Positions 35,879-44,863 of a stretch of 64,000 nucleotides of DNA are shown here, piece by piece (the stretch's first letter is position 1; each line of letters opens with the position of its first letter). A program made the translations under genes and the position numbers. The DNA comes from Lachnospiraceae bacterium UBA4348. GTDB taxonomy: Bacteria > Bacillota > Clostridia > Lachnospirales > Lachnospiraceae. The stretch spans positions 1-64,000 of the forward strand of contig DGTA01000102.1 of assembly GCA_002394165.1 (NCBI GenBank). The letters run 5' to 3'. The notes beneath the pieces were generated by a model, which saw only the letters and a program-made list of their open reading frames with translations, was not told where the DNA came from and did not search any database.

Positions 35879-36970
35879 GTGGCTTTCCTATGCAGCAGCG
35901 GGATCGGGATCGCAGGCATCGCCTGCGCCGTCCCGGATAATGAGGTGCCGGTAGAGAGCTTTTATGATGTGTTCGGCCCGGTGATTCCGGAAAAGTTTGC
36001 CGAGCTGACCGGCATCCGGTGCTCGTTCAAGGCACTTCCCGAGCAGACAGCCGGGGACCTGGCCTTCGCGGCGGCGCAGCACCTGTTTTCACAGATACAG
36101 ATCGACAGAGAAAAGATCGGCGGACTGATCTTTGTCACCCAGTCCCCGGATTACCGGCGGCCGGCCACAGCCTGCGTGCTTCAGCACCGGCTGGAGCTTC
36201 CCATGGACTGCATGGCCATGGATGTCGGCCTGGGCTGCTCCGGCTTCGTGTACGGGCTGCAGACAGCCATGAGCATGATGGAGCACTCGGATATGGAGTA
36301 CTGCCTGCTGCTGATGGGCGAGACGGCCTCGAAGGTGGTCGATCCGATGGACAAATCCGTCGTGATGATGTACGGTGATGCCGGCGCGGCGATCCTGCTT
36401 AAACGCGATGAGACCGCCAGGACACCGGCCCTTTTAAAGACGGACGGCAGCCGGTTTAAGAACATCATCCTTCCGGCGGGAGGCTTCCGCGACATGAACC
36501 CGCCCCGGGAGCGTTTTCTCTGCAATGACGGGATAGAGCGGTCACTGTACGACATCTATATGGAGGGGACGAGCGTGTTCTCCTTCTCGATCTCGGATGT
36601 CCCGAAGACCATACAGGAATTCCTGGAAAGGACAGGGACGGGACCGGAGGACTACGACCTGTTCGTCTTCCACCAGGCCAACCGGTTCATCATCAAACAG
36701 CTCTCGAAAAAGCTGAAGATCCCCGCGGAAAAAGTACCCATCAGCCTGGAACGCTACGGAAACAGCGGCGGGATCTCCATCCCGCTGACCCTGTGCCACC
36801 GATACGGGGAAACGGAGGACGGCGTAAAGAATACCCTGATGGCCGGTTTCGGGATAGGGCTCTCCTGGGGCGTGACCTCAGCGAAGATCGATACGGGATC
36901 CCTGTTCCCGGTCATTCGGACAAAAGACTGGTACCGGGAGGGAAAGATCACTCCCGAAATGCTGATGTGA
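35879..36970 (+). CDS. 3-oxoacyl-ACP synthase III-like (FabH family) protein 1
   Basis: The 363-residue condensing-enzyme-fold protein keeps the FabH triad: Cys120 in GLGCSGFVYG, His265 in FHQANRF and Asn295 in RYGNSGG. FabH enzymes join acyl-CoA with malonyl-ACP, while some relatives transfer acyl groups to O or N acceptors. The start is GTG 35879 with AAAGGGGA upstream. It sits inside a polysaccharide locus beside an SDR, a second KAS III and an ACP, so a dedicated role in making or attaching an acyl decoration is likelier than bulk lipid synthesis. Confidence 0.88.
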   Translation: MAFLCSSGIGIAGIACAVPDNEVPVESFYDVFGPVIPEKFAELTGIRCSFKALPEQTAGDLAFAAAQHLFSQIQIDREKIGGLIFVTQSPDYRRPATACVLQHRLELPMDCMAMDVGLGCSGFVYGLQTAMSMMEHSDMEYCLLLMGETASKVVDPMDKSVVMMYGDAGAAILLKRDETARTPALLKTDGSRFKNIILPAGGFRDMNPPRERFLCNDGIERSLYDIYMEGTSVFSFSISDVPKTIQEFLERTGTGPEDYDLFVFHQANRFIIKQLSKKLKIPAEKVPISLERYGNSGGISIPLTLCHRYGETEDGVKNTLMAGFGIGLSWGVTSAKIDTGSLFPVIRTKDWYREGKITPEMLM

Positions 36971-36983
36971 CGGAGGTGGCAGA

Positions 36984-37754
36984 GTGGACTTTATTCAGAT
37001 GAACGGAAAACATATCCTGGTCACCGGCGCGACCTCCGGGATCGGAAAAAGCACGGCGGTCCTTTTAAGCCGGCTCGGCGCCAGGGTGGCCATCGCCGGC
37101 CGGCGCGAGGAAAGACTGAAAGAAACACTCTCAGCCATGGAGGGGGAAGGCCACAGCATGCACGTCCTGGATGTCTCCCTTCTGGATGAGCTGGAAGGGC
37201 GGGTCAAAGAGATGGTGGCGCAGTACGGAAAGTTTGACGGCTACGTGCACAGCGCCGGCACCGTGAACAACCTTCCGCTTAAGAATTACACCCCCGCCAG
37301 GCTCGACCAGATCATGCGCACGAATTTCTCCTCGTATTTCGAGATGGTGCGGGTCCTGAGCAAAAAAGGCCGTTTCAATGAAGGCATGAGCATCGTGGGC
37401 GTCTCCTCGATCTCCGCCTATGTGGGCGCGTCGGCCCAGGCCGCTTACGGCGCTTCAAAGGCCGCCATGAACGGCGCCATGAGGTGCCTGGCAAGAGAAC
37501 TGGCCGAGAAAGGCATTCGCCTGAACAACGTGCTCCCCGCGGGAACCAATACAGAAATGTATCAGGAGTACCTTGCGCTGAGGGGAGAGATGAAGGGCGG
37601 AGACGGGACACCGGCAAAGAGCGCCGGAAGAAATTACCTGGGCATGAATGAACCGGAGGATGTAGCGAACGCGATCATCTTCCTCCTCTCACCGGCATCG
37701 CGCCAGATCACGGGCGTGGAGCTGCCGGTCGACGGCGGATATATGTCCTGCTGA
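36984..37754 (+). CDS. Short-chain dehydrogenase/reductase, FabG-like
   Basis: The 256-residue classical SDR has TGATSGIG at 14-21, a serine in GVSSIS (about 141-142), and Tyr155/Lys159 in YGASK. The C terminus has the ITGVELPVDGGY ending typical of FabG-like reductases. GTG 36984 has GGAGG seven bases upstream. Between two KAS III genes and ahead of an ACP, it probably reduces a 3-oxoacyl thioester to the 3-hydroxyacyl form. A sugar-modifying role cannot be ruled out. Confidence 0.88.
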   Translation: MDFIQMNGKHILVTGATSGIGKSTAVLLSRLGARVAIAGRREERLKETLSAMEGEGHSMHVLDVSLLDELEGRVKEMVAQYGKFDGYVHSAGTVNNLPLKNYTPARLDQIMRTNFSSYFEMVRVLSKKGRFNEGMSIVGVSSISAYVGASAQAAYGASKAAMNGAMRCLARELAEKGIRLNNVLPAGTNTEMYQEYLALRGEMKGGDGTPAKSAGRNYLGMNEPEDVANAIIFLLSPASRQITGVELPVDGGYMSC

Positions 37755-37780
37755 TAAAGAAGAAAAGGAGAATACATCAC

Positions 37781-38857
37781 ATGATCTATGCTGAAAACGA
37801 AGGAATCCGGATCAGTGCCATCGCCGCGTCAGTTCCCGAGCAGGTGATCGACATCCGCGCCAAGCTGGACGATCCCGAGGAGGATCCGAAGTTCATCAAG
37901 AATTTTATGAAGAAGACGGGCATCACCCAGATCAGGAAATCGACCATGGCGCAGACCGCGTCCGATTTTTCCTACACCGCGGCCAAACAGATCGAGGCGG
38001 CCGGAAAATACAGGCCCGAGGAGATCGGCGTGCTGATCAACATCACGCAGACGCCGGACTACCGGACGCCCTCCACAGCCCTGGCTCTCCACAAGAGACT
38101 GGGCCTGCCCAAGGACTGCCTGGCTTTCGACATCAACCTGGGCTGCTCGGGCTTTGTGTACGGCGTGAGCCTGGCCGCTTCGCTGCTGCAGACCTCCAAC
38201 GCTTCGAAAGCGCTGGTGACCGTGGGCGATACCCTTGCCAGAAAGAGGCGCTTCCCCAACCAGAAGCGCTCCTCCAATACGGCGCTCCTTTTCGGGGACG
38301 CCTGCAGTGCGACGCTTCTGGAGAAAGCACCGGGGTACCGCGTGCGCACCGCCCTGATGAGTGACGGCACCGGGCATAAGGCCCTGGCCAGTCCCTACAA
38401 CGGCTGGAAACACCCGGTCGGGCCGGGGAGCATCCCGGGGGACGATATCGCGGTCTTCAACTTCACCATCCGCGAGGTACCGGAACTGATCCGGGAATTC
38501 ACCGAAAAAGCCGGCACCACGATGGAGGAGTACGATGCCATGGCCCTGCACCAGGCGAACATGATGATCATCAAGAACGTCGCCAAGAGGGTGGGCATGC
38601 CCATGGAGAAAGTGCCGGTCTGCCTGGACCGTTTCGGCAACACCAGCGGCGCCTCCGCGCCTCTCTCGCTGGTGGACCGTTTCGGAGAGTGCGGTGAGGA
38701 TAAGGAACTGTTCCTGATCGCCAGCGGGTTCGGCATCGGCCTGTCCTGGGGCGTGGTCGACTTCAGGATCAATGAAAAGGATATCCTGCCGCTCACCATC
38801 GGACATGATACCTACGACGACGGATATCCGGATGACCTTCCGGAAGATGAGGAATAA
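37781..38857 (+). CDS. 3-oxoacyl-ACP synthase III-like (FabH family) protein 2
   Basis: The 358-residue paralogue of the protein at 35879 keeps the triad Cys122 (LGCSGFVYG), His257 (LHQANMM) and Asn287 (RFGNTSG). The C terminus is acidic (DDGYPDDLPEDEE). AAAAGGAG precedes ATG 37781. Two intact KAS III enzymes side by side suggest division of labour, such as one condensation step and one transfer, or two different primers. Confidence 0.88.
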   Translation: MIYAENEGIRISAIAASVPEQVIDIRAKLDDPEEDPKFIKNFMKKTGITQIRKSTMAQTASDFSYTAAKQIEAAGKYRPEEIGVLINITQTPDYRTPSTALALHKRLGLPKDCLAFDINLGCSGFVYGVSLAASLLQTSNASKALVTVGDTLARKRRFPNQKRSSNTALLFGDACSATLLEKAPGYRVRTALMSDGTGHKALASPYNGWKHPVGPGSIPGDDIAVFNFTIREVPELIREFTEKAGTTMEEYDAMALHQANMMIIKNVAKRVGMPMEKVPVCLDRFGNTSGASAPLSLVDRFGECGEDKELFLIASGFGIGLSWGVVDFRINEKDILPLTIGHDTYDDGYPDDLPEDEE

Positions 38858-38930
38858 ATAATAATAAACAGCCCGATCCCCCGCACGGCGGGGTTGGAAG
38901 ATAGATTGAATTTTAAGGAGGACAACTGAA

Positions 38931-39152
38931 ATGACTGAACGCGAAAAACTGGCGCTGCTTGAGGATATGCTGGAACTGGACGAGGGAGACCTGACCGTTG
39001 ACACCGTCCTTGATGATATCGACGAGTACGATTCGATGGCAAAACTGTCCCTGATCGTTCTGATGGAAGATGAGTTCGACGTGAAGCTCACCGCTGACGT
39101 CATCCGCGGCTTCGAGACGGTCGGCGACATCGTGGCCCTGATGGAGAAATAA
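38931..39152 (+). CDS. Dedicated acyl carrier protein
   Basis: The 73-residue acidic protein fits the ACP four-helix fold, with the phosphopantetheine site at Ser35 in DEYDSMAKLSL, a variant of the common DSL. It lies 73 bases after the second KAS III, with AAGGAGG upstream, and would carry the acyl chain handled by the neighbouring enzymes. A phosphopantetheinyl transferase is not seen in the window. Confidence 0.9.
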   Translation: MTEREKLALLEDMLELDEGDLTVDTVLDDIDEYDSMAKLSLIVLMEDEFDVKLTADVIRGFETVGDIVALMEK

Positions 39153-39163
39153 GAGGAGACGGG

Positions 39164-40318
39164 ATGAAAGTCTGGATCATCGGCCGGGATTATCCGCGCG
39201 CGGAAAATAACAGGCTCGGCTCCTTCGAGCTGGAGCAGGCAAAGATCCTGGCGCGGGCCGGGCTGGAGGTTACCTACCTCGTGGCGGATCCCAGATCTTT
39301 TATTAAATGGCGCCGGTTCGGCTGCAGTAAGGCAATGGAGGAAGGCGTGACGGTGGCGACGATCTCGGTGCCGGCCGGCGGCCTGATATCTCCCCGGAAG
39401 ATCTCCCCGCTCAGGCGCAGGATGTTTGAGCGGCTGATGAGGTATCTTGCCCGGAAGGACGGACTGCCGGATATCATTCACGTGCATTATCCTTCCACTT
39501 TCCTCTACCGCCTTCTGCAGCCGTACCAGAAACAGGGCGTTCGGATAGCGGCGACTGAGCACTGGAGCCGGGTGCAGGAAAAATCCATCGGCGGCTGGAT
39601 ACTTGAAAACTTAAAGGAGTATACGCAGAAGGCCGACGCATTTTGCTGCGTCGGTTCGGCGCTGGTTAAGTCCGTTCGGGAGATGACCGGAACGGAAAGG
39701 GAGATTCCTGTCATTCCGAACGTACTGTTCGGAGATTTCAGGCCCCTTGCGGAGGAACACGAAGGCCTCCGTTTTCTCGCCATCGGGCGGATGGTCGCGA
39801 TCAAACGCTACGATGTGCTGGTGGAGGCTTTCCTGGAGGCATTCAGGGACCGGCCGGATGTGACGCTCACCATTGCCGGAAACGGACCGGAGATGGCAAG
39901 GGTTCGGGAGATCGTCCGACAGAAGGACGAGAAAAGGCAGGTGCTCCTGCCGGGACTGGTGCCGCATGAGAAGATGGCCGGGCTGATCGCTTCGAGCGAT
40001 GCCTTCGTCGGTTTTTCCGTTCTGGAGACCTTCTGTGTGCCTGTGGTGGAGGCGTGGGCCTGCGGCAAACCGGTGATCGTGAGTGATACGACCACGGTGT
40101 TCACGGACAATCCGGATGCGCGGCTGGGGATGGCGGTCGACTGGCGCAGCCCCCAGGAGCTTCAGGAAGCCATGATCAAAATGGCGGACACGTACGAAAC
40201 GTATGATCCCGAATGGATCTGCCGGTACGCCGACAGCCATTTTACCGAAAAAGTGTACTGTGAAAAAATGCTCGCGGTCTACCGCGGGATGCTTGGGGTG
40301 ACAGGCAGGGCGCAATGA
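39164..40318 (+). CDS. Glycosyltransferase family 4
   Basis: The 384-residue retaining GT-B transferase has the donor-binding C-terminal pattern FLAIGRMVAIKRYDVLVEAF, AGNGPEM and SSDAFVGFSVLETFCVPVVE, with the E-x7-E glutamates. The N-terminal acceptor domain has DIIHVHYPSTF. AGAGGAGACGGG precedes ATG 39164. Its stop overlaps the start of the next gene (ATGA), indicating coupling to the polymerase/ligase gene. Confidence 0.92.
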   Translation: MKVWIIGRDYPRAENNRLGSFELEQAKILARAGLEVTYLVADPRSFIKWRRFGCSKAMEEGVTVATISVPAGGLISPRKISPLRRRMFERLMRYLARKDGLPDIIHVHYPSTFLYRLLQPYQKQGVRIAATEHWSRVQEKSIGGWILENLKEYTQKADAFCCVGSALVKSVREMTGTEREIPVIPNVLFGDFRPLAEEHEGLRFLAIGRMVAIKRYDVLVEAFLEAFRDRPDVTLTIAGNGPEMARVREIVRQKDEKRQVLLPGLVPHEKMAGLIASSDAFVGFSVLETFCVPVVEAWACGKPVIVSDTTTVFTDNPDARLGMAVDWRSPQELQEAMIKMADTYETYDPEWICRYADSHFTEKVYCEKMLAVYRGMLGVTGRAQ

Positions 40319-41652
40319 CGGATGAGCGATTGAAGATCAGACTGAACGATATATTGCTGTGGTCCTTTGCCTTCTGGCCGTTCCTTTGGAGCTGCTGGGG
40401 GCTTTTTCGGCTGCCCTCGTATATTCACGGGATATCGGTGACAAGCATGATGCTGTATGCTCTTGCCCTTTTTTTCCTGAGAGTGCAGCCGAGGATACCC
40501 ATCGGCATATTCGGCCCCTGGATCCTTTTCCTGGTGGTCATTGCGGCTGAAAACGCCCGGGGAATGACGGTGCAGTTTAAAAGAGATTTTCCGGTCATGA
40601 TCTGCGGCGTGCTGATCGGCATGATCCTGGCGACACAGGAGCTCAACAGGAAAATGGTCCTGCGCTGCCTGTTCTGGTGCGGTCTGATCATCGCACTCTC
40701 CGTGATCGCGGATACGGTTACCGGCGTGTTCCGGGGAGGCTTTTTCGGACTCTTCCGGGCTGAGGTGACAGCTGCGAAGAGCCGAATGACGGGCACGGGC
40801 GGCCTGGTGCTCTACACCGGCACGGCGGGAAATCTCATTTTTAACGGACTGACGGCTTTCGCGGCGATCATCCTCATGAAAAAGGAGAAAAAGAACTGGA
40901 TCCTCTGGTGGGGGGTGATCGGGATCTTTGCCCTGTCGGCCGTTCTCATCCAGAAGAGAGGATTTCTGCTGGACTTTGCGGCCGGCGTCCTGTTCCTGTT
41001 TATCCTGGGACTGCGCAAAGAGAAGCTGGCGAAGATCAGCCTCAACAGGCTGCTGTGGACCGTCCTTCTCATACTGCCTGGGATAGCGGGCTTTTATGTG
41101 CTTTACCGATTCGTTCCCCTGGTGAACACTTCGGTCAATGCCCTGGCAGGGCGCTTCTCAGGGGAGGACGCTACCTTGAGCACCCTCAACGGACGCAAGC
41201 AGCTCTACGAGCTGGCCTTCCGGCTGTTCAGGGGCAATAAGCTGACGGGAATCGGCTGGGGCGGCTTCCGGCTGCGCTCGACGGGCGTTTTTGACCGGAT
41301 GAGCGACAACACCTACGCGGCCCACAACGTCTATATTCAGCTTCTGTGCGAGACGGGCGTCATCGGACTGACCGCGTTTCTGGCGGCTGTCGGAAATGTG
41401 CTGCTGTGGGCGTGCCTGCGCTACCGGAGACTTGTCCTGAATGAACCGGACGGCGAAGAGCGCATCATCGTGGGAGCGGGCATTTTTCTCCAGGTCTTTT
41501 TCCTGGCGTACTGCATGAGCGGCAATCCCCTCTACGATTATAATTTCCTGATCAGTTACTTTATCGGAGTGATCCTGACCATGCCCGGTCGGGAGGCAAA
41601 GGAGAACACGGCAGTTGAAAGCAGGCATTCTTACATTCTCAAACGCACTTAA
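40315..41652 (+). CDS. O-antigen ligase/polymerase-type (Wzy/WaaL) membrane protein
   Basis: The 445-residue protein has around ten hydrophobic helices and, between late helices, a large outer loop with the sequence TGIGWGGFRLRS followed by AAHNVYIQLLCETGVIG, the Wzy_C hallmark (His in HN-x-Y). It would join repeat units or attach glycan chains outside the membrane. The ATG shares the ATGA overlap with the preceding GT, and the next gene starts inside its 3' end. Confidence 0.88.
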   Translation: MTDERLKIRLNDILLWSFAFWPFLWSCWGLFRLPSYIHGISVTSMMLYALALFFLRVQPRIPIGIFGPWILFLVVIAAENARGMTVQFKRDFPVMICGVLIGMILATQELNRKMVLRCLFWCGLIIALSVIADTVTGVFRGGFFGLFRAEVTAAKSRMTGTGGLVLYTGTAGNLIFNGLTAFAAIILMKKEKKNWILWWGVIGIFALSAVLIQKRGFLLDFAAGVLFLFILGLRKEKLAKISLNRLLWTVLLILPGIAGFYVLYRFVPLVNTSVNALAGRFSGEDATLSTLNGRKQLYELAFRLFRGNKLTGIGWGGFRLRSTGVFDRMSDNTYAAHNVYIQLLCETGVIGLTAFLAAVGNVLLWACLRYRRLVLNEPDGEERIIVGAGIFLQVFFLAYCMSGNPLYDYNFLISYFIGVILTMPGREAKENTAVESRHSYILKRT

Positions 41653-42691
41653 TCCCGGCGCTGTCCTTCAGGCCTATTCACTCTATGCCGCCCTTGAGGA
41701 GGCGGGGCATGAAGCGGAGCTGATCGATTACCGCTGCGCGGCGATCGAAGCGATGCATGCGCCCAGGCCGGTCTTTGCCGGAGGAGTAAATGCAAAAGCC
41801 AGGATCTACAATGTGATCTACAATACCGCCTTTCTTCCGCGGAGGATCCGCTACCGGAGCTTTTTAAAACAGATGCGCCAGGCCGGTCCGTACACGAGAA
41901 AGACCATCGCGCAGCTGGACGGGAGAGAGGACCTTTATATCACCGGCAGCGACCAGGTATTCAACCTGAAGCTGACGGGGAACGATACGACCTATTATCT
42001 TGACTTTGTCACGAAAGGAAAAAAGGTTTCCTTCGCGGCCGGCGCGGGTACGCTGGAGCCTGGTGACGCGGAAGCGGCCGCGGCGCTGCTTTCCTTGTTC
42101 GACCATGTCTCTGTCCGCGAAGGATACGCGGCCAGGCAGCTTGAAAACCTGTGCGGAGTGAACGCGCAGGTGGTCCCCGACCCGGTATTCCTGCATTCCG
42201 GGGATGAGTGGAGAAAGCTGCTGGATATTAAAGAAGAAAAAAAGGATAAATATGTCCTGATCTACTCACTGTACGAGATGGACATCCTTTACGATATCGC
42301 CGCGCTGGCGGCAAAAAGATACGGCCTGAAGACAGTGCTTGTGACCAGGAGCCTGCAGCCCCGGCGCAGGGTGGATGAGGTCGTCCGCAATGCCGGGCCG
42401 CGTCAGTTCGTATCACTGATCGCGAACGCGTCCTATGTGGTCACCAACTCTTTCCATGGCACCGCGTTCTCGGTCATTTTCGGCAAATCCTTCAACACCT
42501 GGATCTCGAGTGGTACGTCGCCCTGGAGAATAGAGGAACTGCTGCAGGAGTGCGGGGCCGGGGAGAGGGCAATGAGGCCGGGAAGCGCCGGCCTTGTGAC
42601 CGCAGAGGCCGACGCGCAGGCCCTGACAGAGGCGGCCGGAAGGCTTCGCCGCCGGGGACTTGACTATCTTAAGCAGATAACGAACGGATGA
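41615..42691 (+). CDS. Polysaccharide pyruvyltransferase family protein 1
   Basis: The 358-residue protein of the PS_pyruv_trans family (CsaB-like) would add ketal-linked pyruvate from phosphoenolpyruvate to a glycan. It has the N-terminal TFSNALNPGAVLQAYSLYAAL, the ITGSDQVFN loop and VVTNSFHGTAFSV near the C terminus. The TTG start at 41615 follows AAAGGAG and overlaps the previous gene by 38 bases. It is the first of four such genes in 9.4 kb. Confidence 0.88.
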   Translation: MKAGILTFSNALNPGAVLQAYSLYAALEEAGHEAELIDYRCAAIEAMHAPRPVFAGGVNAKARIYNVIYNTAFLPRRIRYRSFLKQMRQAGPYTRKTIAQLDGREDLYITGSDQVFNLKLTGNDTTYYLDFVTKGKKVSFAAGAGTLEPGDAEAAAALLSLFDHVSVREGYAARQLENLCGVNAQVVPDPVFLHSGDEWRKLLDIKEEKKDKYVLIYSLYEMDILYDIAALAAKRYGLKTVLVTRSLQPRRRVDEVVRNAGPRQFVSLIANASYVVTNSFHGTAFSVIFGKSFNTWISSGTSPWRIEELLQECGAGERAMRPGSAGLVTAEADAQALTEAAGRLRRRGLDYLKQITNG

Positions 42692-42701
42692 GGAGAGTGC
42701 C

Positions 42702-43709
42702 ATGATCAGTATCATCATGCCGGTCTATAACGCAGCCGGATTTCTTCCCGAAACGATCCGCTCCCTGAAGGAGCAGACCTGCGGCGATTTTGAACTGATC
42801 GCCGTCGATGACGGCTCGACGGATGAGTCGGCCAGGATCCTTTCTAAGTATGCCTCCTCCGATCCGCGCATCCGGCTTATCAGGCAGGAAAACGGCGGGC
42901 CCTCCAAAGCCCGCAATACCGGAATAGCGCACGCCAGGGGCGAGTGGCTCTACTTTATGGATTCGGATGACCTGCTTCATCCAGACGCTTTCAGGAAGCT
43001 GACAAAAGCCGGCGAAGGGTTCGACGTTGTCATATTCGGAAGGGTGAGGAATGTCTTCGACGATGCCGGCGGACTGAAAAAGAGAGATACCCTCTCGCTT
43101 CCGGATGCCCAGATGCACACGGAAGACGAGATGAGGCAGTACCTGAGAAACGTGGCCGCTGACAGCCGGCGGGACGTCTTCTTCAGCTATATATGGAACC
43201 GGCTGATCCGGGCTGACCTTGTCCGGGGAAATGCCCTGGAGTTTGATGAGAACCTGAGGCTTGGCGAGGACTTTGTCTTCAACACGAAGGTCTTTTCGTG
43301 CACGCCGAGAGTGAGGATCGTTGACCGGACATTTTACTGGTACATGGTCAGGGGCTCCGGCACCCTGGTCGGAAAGTTCTATCCGGACGAGCTGGAGAGA
43401 AGAAAAAGGATGTACGCGGCGATGACCGGTCTCTATGAACATTACGGCGAGTATGAGGTCTGCCGGGAAACCCTGGAGATCAATGAGGGAAGGACTTCCC
43501 TCATGTGCATGAAAAAGATCGATTTCCCGACCTGCCGCCTGGGCACAAAGGAAAAGATCGGTTATCTGGACAGTTTTTTAAAGGACGAGCGAAGAGGATA
43601 CATGGTCAGCTACCTGCGTTCGAAACCGGGAAAGCGCAATATGGTGCGCAGAGTGGTCATCGGAGCAGGGAAAGCGCTGCCGGTGTATCTGACGGGGGTA
43701 TACAGGTAA
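42702..43709 (+). CDS. Glycosyltransferase family 2
   Basis: The 335-residue GT-A transferase opens with ISIIMPVYNAAGFLPETIRS and has VDDGSTDES and the metal-binding YFMDSDDLLHPDAF segment. The remainder is basic, with no clear membrane helix. It is flanked by two pyruvyltransferase genes; the next gene begins at the base after its stop codon. Confidence 0.9.
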   Translation: MISIIMPVYNAAGFLPETIRSLKEQTCGDFELIAVDDGSTDESARILSKYASSDPRIRLIRQENGGPSKARNTGIAHARGEWLYFMDSDDLLHPDAFRKLTKAGEGFDVVIFGRVRNVFDDAGGLKKRDTLSLPDAQMHTEDEMRQYLRNVAADSRRDVFFSYIWNRLIRADLVRGNALEFDENLRLGEDFVFNTKVFSCTPRVRIVDRTFYWYMVRGSGTLVGKFYPDELERRKRMYAAMTGLYEHYGEYEVCRETLEINEGRTSLMCMKKIDFPTCRLGTKEKIGYLDSFLKDERRGYMVSYLRSKPGKRNMVRRVVIGAGKALPVYLTGVYR

Positions 43710-44846
43710 GTGAAGACAGGGATCATCACTTTTCACAGATCGATCAATTACGGTTCAGCTCTTCAGGCGTGGGCCTTGGCCTATGTCCTGGACAAAATGG
43801 GGGCGCAGCCGGAGATCATCGACTATGAACCGAACAACTACAGGGAGATGTATGCCCTGTTCTATCCGCCCGTAAAAAAGAATTATGTCTCCACGGATCT
43901 TCTGCATATGGCATTGCTGCCCTACTATCTGCGCCGGAACCGCGATTTTGACAGGTTCCGGAAAGAGCAGCTGCCGCTCGGAAAGGGAAGGTACCGCTCC
44001 GGCGATGATATCAGTGCCTTTACGAAAGACAAGGATGTGATGATCTGCGGCAGCGATCAGATCTGGAATCCCTTGGCAAGGGATTTTGACGTCACCTTTC
44101 TTCTCGGAGAGGTGCGGGACGTCAAAAAGGTTTCCTATGCGGTGAGCATCGGAAAGAGCACATTCGAGAAAGCGAAGGACCGCGACTATATCCGCTTGTG
44201 CCTGCGGGATTTTTCCTATCTCTCGATGCGTGAAAAAACCGGGGCGGAAGCACTGCGGGCCCTGCTGGGAGAGGAGAGGACCGTCCATGTGGATGCGGAC
44301 CCCACCCTTCTGGTTGAAAAAGAAGAGTATGAGAAGATCCTCCCGCCCCGGGCGGTGAAGGAACCTTACATCTTCTTCTATTCGGTGCGGTTTAATAAAA
44401 GCGCCGTGCGCTCTGTGCTGGAACTTTCCGAAAAGACCAGCCTGCCGGTCTTCACCTGCGTGTCCCGGGAGGGAACCATGGATCTTCTGCGTTTTCGCTC
44501 CCGCCTGCACCTTGCACGGGGGGACGCCGGCCCGAGAGGTTTTTTGAGCCTGCTGGCGAACGCGGAGCTGGTGGTTACGGATTCTTTCCACGGGACGGCG
44601 CTCTCGGTGGTCTTCGAGAAAAACTTCTGCGCGGTAAATGACCTGACCCCGGGCGGGAATCGAAGGAACGATGCCCGGATCATGAACCTGCTTGATGCGG
44701 TTGGCCTGGAAGAACGCCATATTCCGGCCGAAAAGCTGAAAGAGGCCGATATAGAAAACAGGATCGACTTTGGCCCCGTCACTGAGAAAAAACGGGAACT
44801 GGCGTCCGCATCCGCGGGCAGGCTGAAAAAGGCGGTCTGGGAATAA
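43710..44846 (+). CDS. Polysaccharide pyruvyltransferase family protein 2
   Basis: The 378-residue protein has the same architecture as the one at 41615: TFHRSINYGSALQAWAL at the N terminus, ICGSDQIWNP, the HVDADPTLL strand and VVTDSFHGTALSVVF. The start is GTG 43710, immediately after the preceding stop, suggesting re-initiation. Different glycan or different sugar position from the other three copies is likely but not shown. Confidence 0.88.
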   Translation: MKTGIITFHRSINYGSALQAWALAYVLDKMGAQPEIIDYEPNNYREMYALFYPPVKKNYVSTDLLHMALLPYYLRRNRDFDRFRKEQLPLGKGRYRSGDDISAFTKDKDVMICGSDQIWNPLARDFDVTFLLGEVRDVKKVSYAVSIGKSTFEKAKDRDYIRLCLRDFSYLSMREKTGAEALRALLGEERTVHVDADPTLLVEKEEYEKILPPRAVKEPYIFFYSVRFNKSAVRSVLELSEKTSLPVFTCVSREGTMDLLRFRSRLHLARGDAGPRGFLSLLANAELVVTDSFHGTALSVVFEKNFCAVNDLTPGGNRRNDARIMNLLDAVGLEERHIPAEKLKEADIENRIDFGPVTEKKRELASASAGRLKKAVWE

Positions 44847-44863
44847 AGGAATTAACACAGCCG

